A stretch of 64,000 bases of DNA from Sulfitobacter pontiacus (GTDB lineage: Bacteria > Pseudomonadota > Alphaproteobacteria > Rhodobacterales > Rhodobacteraceae): NCBI RefSeq assembly GCF_040790665.1, contig NZ_CP160849.1, positions 1,240,001-1,304,000 of the forward strand. The letters run 5' to 3'. Of this stretch, positions 59,727-64,000 are shown one piece after another. The stretch's first letter is position 1; every line of letters begins with the position of its first letter. The position numbers were made by a program, and so were the translations under genes. The notes below the pieces were generated by a model. The model had not been told where the DNA came from and did not search any database. It saw only the letters and a program-made list of their open reading frames with translations.

Positions 59727-60130
59727 TGCGTTTTTTTGACTATAAGTGCGCCCGCTTTGGGGTTGTCGGCATTATGACGGCATTATCCTACGTGGCGATG
59801 TATCCGGCGTTTCTGGCGGCGGGGGTGCCACAACCGGCGGCTAATGCGCTGGCGTTTTTTCTGGCGATCGTGCTGCAATACATCGGTCATGCCCTGTTCA
59901 CCTTTGAACGGCGGCTGATCAATCGCAGCCAGATCACTAAATTCGCCATTATGGTCGGCTGCGGCTTTGGCATGTCGATGCTTGTCACGGGCCCTCTGGC
60001 CGTGGCCTTGGGGATGCCGGCCTGGGCGGCGGCGCTGGCCGTTGCGCTGTATCTGCCGGTGCAGAACTATATTTTGATGACCCTATGGGTGTTCGCCTTG
60101 CCGCACCCCAAGACGGAGTACATGTCATGA
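59726..60130 (+). CDS. GtrA-family flippase-like membrane protein
   Basis: 134 residues with about four membrane segments, starting CARFGVVGIMTALSYVAMYP; NALAFFLAIVLQYIGHALFTF is the family block with a conserved tyrosine and Phe-rich end. GtrA-like proteins are thought to flip undecaprenyl-phosphate-linked sugars to the periplasm for the next enzyme. It overlaps the methyltransferase start by four bases. Confidence 0.9.
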   Translation: MRFFDYKCARFGVVGIMTALSYVAMYPAFLAAGVPQPAANALAFFLAIVLQYIGHALFTFERRLINRSQITKFAIMVGCGFGMSMLVTGPLAVALGMPAWAAALAVALYLPVQNYILMTLWVFALPHPKTEYMS

Positions 60131-60900
60131 GCCATATCTACAGTGATACATTTTTCGACTACATCAACCAAAGTGCGCGCGCATCGGCAAAACCGTTTGT
60201 GTCATTGCTGTTTCCTTTGCTGAAGCCCACGACGGTGATCGATCTGGGCAGTGGGCGCGGTGTTTGGATGGATGAATGGCGCAAAGGTGGCGCGGAGGAC
60301 GTGCTGGCCGTAGACGGGGATTATGTAGACCGGGCGCAACTGGCAGTCGCGCCAGAGCAGTTCATGGCCGCCGATCTGACACAGCCGGTAAAGACGGGCC
60401 GCCGCTTTGATCTGGCGCAGAGCCTTGAGGTCGGGGAGCATCTGCCCACCGAAGCCTCGGAGGTTCTGGTCGATAGTCTCACGCGGGCATCTGATCGTGT
60501 GTTGTTTTCCGCTGCGGTCACCGGACAGGGGGGCGAGTTTCACGTGAATGAACAGCCCTTGTCCTTCTGGCAGGATATTTTCGCGGCCAAGGGTTATGTC
60601 GCCTATGATTGCGTGCGCCCTGCATTGAAGGACAACAAGGATATCGCGCCCTGGTATCGTTACAACGCGATCCTTTATGTGAATGAGGCCGGGCGCGCGG
60701 GTTTGCCGAAAGAGATCCTCGCGACCCAAGTGCCTGCGGGGCAAAAGCTGCGCAACGCGGGTAGCCTTGGCTGGCGGTTGCGTTTGGCTGTGGTCAAGAC
60801 CCTGCCACGCGGCGTTGTCACAGCCATTGCGCAAGCGCGGGCGATGGTGCTTGCCTTGCGGGCGCGCCGTGCCAAGACCCTGGGTCGCGCGGCTGTATGA
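60127..60900 (+). CDS. SAM-dependent methyltransferase in the gtr module
   Basis: 257 residues. SAM motif VIDLGSGRGVWMDEWRKGGA (around residues 37-45) and DLAQSLEVGEHLPTEASEVL are class I methyltransferase signatures. It sits between gtrA and the membrane glucosyltransferase in one overlapping chain, so its substrate may be a sugar of the same glycan (inference). A weak parS-like match lies at 60536-60551 but does not qualify. Confidence 0.85.
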   Translation: MSHIYSDTFFDYINQSARASAKPFVSLLFPLLKPTTVIDLGSGRGVWMDEWRKGGAEDVLAVDGDYVDRAQLAVAPEQFMAADLTQPVKTGRRFDLAQSLEVGEHLPTEASEVLVDSLTRASDRVLFSAAVTGQGGEFHVNEQPLSFWQDIFAAKGYVAYDCVRPALKDNKDIAPWYRYNAILYVNEAGRAGLPKEILATQVPAGQKLRNAGSLGWRLRLAVVKTLPRGVVTAIAQARAMVLALRARRAKTLGRAAV

Positions 60901-62330
60901 CGGCGGCGGTTGGGCGGCAGTTGGCGATGCGGGCCGAATCTGAACGGCTGCAGCTGGCACCGGTGTTTCTGATCACACTGGTGGCGGCGTTCTTGCTGAC
61001 GGGGCAAAATCTGCTGGATCCGATGATCCGCCATGATGACTACCCCGCCTTTTTCGCGGATGCGCCCGCCTTTTGGAACAAGACCCTGCACGAGGGGCGG
61101 TGGTTGAACTACATCTGGCACCTGCGCGAGGTGGTAACGCCTGCCTGGCTGAACTTTGCCCTGTATCAGAGCCTATGGGCGGCGTTTGTCGCTGCGTTTG
61201 CCGTTGCGGCGATGGGGCCCGGTGCGCAGCGCTGGTTTACTGTCGTGCTGGCCCTGCTGCTGGTGGTTTGCCCGTCCGAGATGCTGATCTCGCTCTGGTT
61301 CAATACGCTCATTCCCGGGTTGGCTGTTGTGGCGCTGTTTGCGGTGCTGGCCTGTTACCTGTCCAGCGCGCAGTTGCGCTGGCTGTTGCCGATTTTCGTG
61401 ATCGTCAGCTTTATGGCCTATACGACCTATCCGCTGCTGCTGTTGGCGATTTGCATTGCGCGTACGCGGGACCGGTCAATCCGCGATCTGGCGGGGCTGA
61501 TGGCGCTGTTTTGCGCAAGCTTCGTTGTCGCGGTGCTGACGGTCTATACGTTGAACTGGCAGGTTCATGGTGTATTTGGCGTGCCTGTGGCCGATTGGCG
61601 TGATCCGACCGCGGGGGACGGGATTGGCGGGATGATCGCCAGCCTGCCGAAGCTGGGGGAAACATTTACGCTGTTCCTCAACCGGACCGGCATCGGGTAT
61701 CCGCCGCTGATCGGGCTTATTCCGTTTGTCTATATCCTTGCCCTGAATGTGCTGCGCAAGCGCGCGCCGCTAGAGGCTTTGTATCTTGCGACTGGTATGG
61801 CGATCGGGCTTGCGCTGACGGTGGTTCAGGCGCTGAAACTGGGTGTGATCGTTCCGCCGCGCGCGTTTATCTTCTTTTGGGTTTTCTTTGCGCTGACCGC
61901 GGTGCGTGCGGTCCAGATATTGAGCGAGGATGAGGGTCTATACGGCCGTTTAGGGCGCAATCTATTGCTGTTGATCATCGGTGTGTGGTTCATCCAGCTG
62001 TTTCTGGCCTATGGGCAGTCCAATGATTGGCGTAGCGATACCAAGCTCTGGGCGCAGGAGGTGCGGGCGACAGAGGGGCCGGTCTATGTCTATGGCGATT
62101 CGTCGAAAATTGCCGCTGGGCTAAAGGCCGGCATACAATCTTATAAAGCGCTGCCGTTCCGGCTGAAACAGTTGACCGGAAAGACGGCGGTGGCCTGTGA
62201 TGAGGTGCCTGATACCTGCCCGTCCCGACCAGATATGACTGCCAGTGATGCCGAGGTGCATTTGCTGCGCGAAGGGAATGCGCTGTTCATGTTGTTTACG
62301 CCAAAACCAGGGGACGAGACTGAGGATTAA
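60897..62330 (+). CDS. GtrII-like integral membrane glucosyltransferase
   Basis: 477 residues with about ten membrane segments and a periplasmic acidic motif RHDDYPAF (D47-D48), as in the glucosyltransferase domain of type-specific Gtr enzymes. The C-terminal part (about 385-477) is soluble and cysteine-containing. In phage serotype conversion, GtrB, GtrA and such an enzyme add glucose to O-antigen in the periplasm. Order here is gtrB-gtrA-methyltransferase-gtr. The stop is four bases into the convergent idi gene. Confidence 0.83.
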   Translation: MTAAVGRQLAMRAESERLQLAPVFLITLVAAFLLTGQNLLDPMIRHDDYPAFFADAPAFWNKTLHEGRWLNYIWHLREVVTPAWLNFALYQSLWAAFVAAFAVAAMGPGAQRWFTVVLALLLVVCPSEMLISLWFNTLIPGLAVVALFAVLACYLSSAQLRWLLPIFVIVSFMAYTTYPLLLLAICIARTRDRSIRDLAGLMALFCASFVVAVLTVYTLNWQVHGVFGVPVADWRDPTAGDGIGGMIASLPKLGETFTLFLNRTGIGYPPLIGLIPFVYILALNVLRKRAPLEALYLATGMAIGLALTVVQALKLGVIVPPRAFIFFWVFFALTAVRAVQILSEDEGLYGRLGRNLLLLIIGVWFIQLFLAYGQSNDWRSDTKLWAQEVRATEGPVYVYGDSSKIAAGLKAGIQSYKALPFRLKQLTGKTAVACDEVPDTCPSRPDMTASDAEVHLLREGNALFMLFTPKPGDETED

Positions 62331-62845
62331 GCGGTAAAGATGCTGTCCATGTGTTCGGCCAGATAGATGCGCAGCCAGGGGGTAAAACGCTCTGGCGTGG
62401 TCTGGGTCTGGCGGGCGAGGTCGGAGAGGTCGACCCAGGCGGTGTCCATCACTTCGGCGGGGTTCGGGGTCACATCGGTGAGCGCGACGGCTTCGGCGAC
62501 GTAAATCTCTACCAGCTCATGTTCGGTCAGGCCGCCGCCCACATCGGCGCGGTATTCGACCTGGTCGCGATGGTCGAGCCTTAGGCCGCTGATCCCCAGC
62601 TCTTCGTCCAGTCGCCGTTTGGCGCAGGTGAGCGCGGGTTCCTCCCAGAACGGATGGGTACAGCAGGCGTTCGCCCAGAGACCGGGGGTGTGATATTTGC
62701 CAAGCGCCCGCCGCTGGATCAGGGTTTCGCGTCCGCGCATGACGAAAACCGAGATAGCCTTGTGGCGCAGACCGCGCTGGTGGACTTCAAGCTTTTCGAC
62801 GGGGGTAAGCTTGCCGTTGACCCAGGCGGGGATCATCGTGGTCAT
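62327..62845 (-). CDS. idi: Isopentenyl-diphosphate delta-isomerase, type I
   Basis: 172 residues of the Nudix-like IDI family: LWANACCTHPFWEEP holds the catalytic Cys, KRRLDEELGISG the metal-binding acidic part, and VEYRADVGGGLTEHELVEIYVAEA the Glu-rich second half. It interconverts IPP and DMAPP for isoprenoids. It starts with a good reading from ATG 62845 and is isolated from other isoprenoid genes. Confidence 0.94.
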   Translation of the reverse strand: MTTMIPAWVNGKLTPVEKLEVHQRGLRHKAISVFVMRGRETLIQRRALGKYHTPGLWANACCTHPFWEEPALTCAKRRLDEELGISGLRLDHRDQVEYRADVGGGLTEHELVEIYVAEAVALTDVTPNPAEVMDTAWVDLSDLARQTQTTPERFTPWLRIYLAEHMDSIFTA

Positions 62846-62994
62846 GTGGCTGCCCCGTTCGGGTGGCGTTGTGGCGATGTCATATCCGGCTGCCCCGCTC
62901 CTTGCGGCCCGCTGGCCCCTCTGCGCTAGACGGTCTTGTAGCGGGTCGGTTTTGGATTGTCAGCCGCTGGTTGCGAAATGAAGGATAAGAGCGG

Positions 62995-63720
62995 TTACGC
63001 AATACCGCCTGCGTTAAGGTTGGTGGCGATGCGATCTGTGTCATAGCCAAAGTCGGCGAGGATAGTGCGGGTATCGGTTTGACCGTCAGGCATCCGTGGC
63101 GGCGTGGTTTTATGGGTCGAATATCGCGGCGCTGGCGCAGGCTGTAGCACGTTCCCTGCGGTGACGAATGTATCGCGTGCGGTGTTGTGAGGGTGGGTAG
63201 GTGCCTCTGCCAATGACAGAACGGGGGTATAGCAGGCACCGTGGCCGATCATGATCTCGTCCCATTCGGCGCGGGTCTTGGTTTCAATCAAGCGGGCAAG
63301 CTTGTCGCGCATGGCGTCCCATTGGCGTTGGTCGTTTTGGATCTGCATGACGGGATCGTTTGACAGACCGCAGAGGTGCAGTAGTTGAGCGTAGAATTGC
63401 GGCTCTATCGCGCCAATAGAGACGAATTTTCCATCCGCTGTCTTGTAGGCATCATAGAAATGCGCCCCTGTATCAAGCATGTTCACACCCCGGTCATCGT
63501 GTCACCAGCCTTGACCGTGAAACGCATAGATCATCGACATCGACAGGGCCGATCCATCGGTCATGGCAGCGTCGATCACAGTACCTTTACCACCGCGCTG
63601 TTCGTCCAAAAGGGCAGAGATCATGCCAAATGCAAGCATCATGGCACCGCCCCCGAAATCGCCGACCATATTGGCGGGGGGCGTGCGGTGGTGCAGGCTC
63701 GCGTTAACCTGTCTGCGGCA
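62995..63720 (-). pseudogene. CaiB/BaiF-type CoA-transferase (racemase-like), truncated and interrupted
   Basis: The minus-strand reading contains two adjoining open segments in the same frame, separated by a single in-frame TGA (plus-strand TCA at 63502-63504). The text reads [18 protein letters not shown] ... YAFHGQGW, stop, HDDRGVNMLDTGAHFYDAY, where relatives have W-W before this block, so TGG to TGA is a simple nonsense change. The N-terminal third (CoA-binding part) is also missing: homology begins near 63700, then the DUF2793 gene starts on the other strand. The ends are approximate. In life the enzyme would be a class III CoA-transferase or alpha-methylacyl-CoA racemase. Confidence 0.8.
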
Positions 63721-63761
63721 GGGTGGGCCCTGATCAACATCCACTGAACAGGAGCCACCAT

Positions 63762-64000
63762 ATGACCGATACATCCCCCGTTCTCGCCCTTCCGTATATT
63801 CAACCGTCGCAAGCGCAAAAGCATGTGACCCATAACGAGGCGCTGCGGCTTTTGGATGCGATTGTGCAACTGTCGGTCCTGTCTTTCACCGAAACTACGC
63901 CGCCCGCGACCGCAGCCGAGGGGGATCGGTATCTGGTGGCCTCAAACGCTGTGGGGGATTGGGCGGGGCATGACCATGCGGTGGCAGTGTTCGTGGATGG
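63762..64000 (+). CDS. DUF2793 protein, GTA head-spike-like (GhsB/Rcc01080-like), 5' part
   Basis: The last 239 bases encode the first 79 residues of an open frame that runs past the window end. The AGGAG site sits before ATG 63762. The start [20 protein letters not shown], then [17 protein letters not shown], and the [17 protein letters not shown] block is the DUF2793 signature found in the GTA head-spike protein of Rhodobacter capsulatus and in prophages. Its role would be binding a capsule or other glycan. Length and C-terminal part are unknown. Confidence 0.85.
   Translation, partial: MTDTSPVLALPYIQPSQAQKHVTHNEALRLLDAIVQLSVLSFTETTPPATAAEGDRYLVASNAVGDWAGHDHAVAVFVD

Noticed and set aside
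60536..60551. parS-like TTTCACGTGAA in the methyltransferase gene
   Set aside because: Only the core matches; the outer bases differ on both sides, so it falls short of the 16-bp consensus seen at 1243.

Overview
The window looks like chromosomal DNA of an alphaproteobacterium of the family Rhodobacteraceae, most likely the marine Roseobacter group (inference). The grounds are the moderately high G+C content with tightly packed genes, the order mnmG-rsmG-parA-parB, a rimP-nusA-ylxR-infB operon, a NaChBac-type sodium channel, and small proteins of the Rhodobacter gene-transfer-agent spike type. A perfect parS centromere site inside rsmG, next to parAB, suggests the left end is close to the replication origin. 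I see no rRNA, tRNA, transposase or CRISPR array, and no gap between genes longer than about 170 bases.

Layout. 1-6000: tRNA and rRNA modification (mnmG, rsmG), chromosome partition (parA, parB, parS), then a minus-strand operon hemW-rdgB-rph. 6000-10450: heat-shock control (hrcA-grpE) and mutS. 10600-19340: central and amino-acid metabolism (maeB with a PfkB kinase, msrA, a class IV aminotransferase with a sulfotransferase-like partner, a secreted DUF7282-like protein, argG, ilvA). 19300-24330: a signalling pair (Hpt protein and response regulator with PP2C output), two NUDIX enzymes, hslO and a CCA-adding enzyme. 24400-32370: two half-size ABC exporters, an RNA methyltransferase, a voltage-gated sodium channel and a cell-envelope group with two L,D-transpeptidases, a CAP lipoprotein and a tiny membrane protein. 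32500-39380: hemH, comF, glutaredoxin with a Nit-type amidase, a MarR regulator, ubiG, proline iminopeptidase and an unusually short solute-binding protein. 39400-44900: the rimP-nusA-ylxR-infB operon with a promoter, an overlapping palindrome and a leader terminator. 44880-52350: a minus-strand block (phosphoesterase, lipid kinase, 44-residue protein, mutT, argJ, peptidyl-prolyl isomerase) and then secA.

52400-64000 is the most interesting part. It holds a small protein resembling the GTA head-spike base protein, an ExoY-like sugar transferase, a yjbH-yjbF-wza-like capsule export set, and a gtr module (gtrB, gtrA, a methyltransferase, a GtrII-like membrane glucosyltransferase) of the kind that changes surface glycans in phage serotype conversion. 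The region ends with idi, a decayed CaiB/BaiF CoA-transferase gene, and the start of a DUF2793 protein resembling the GTA head spike. In Rhodobacter capsulatus the two spike genes are neighbours and the spike binds the capsule. Here spike-like genes flank a glycan-making and glycan-modifying region, which suggests a linked receptor and receptor-binding locus.
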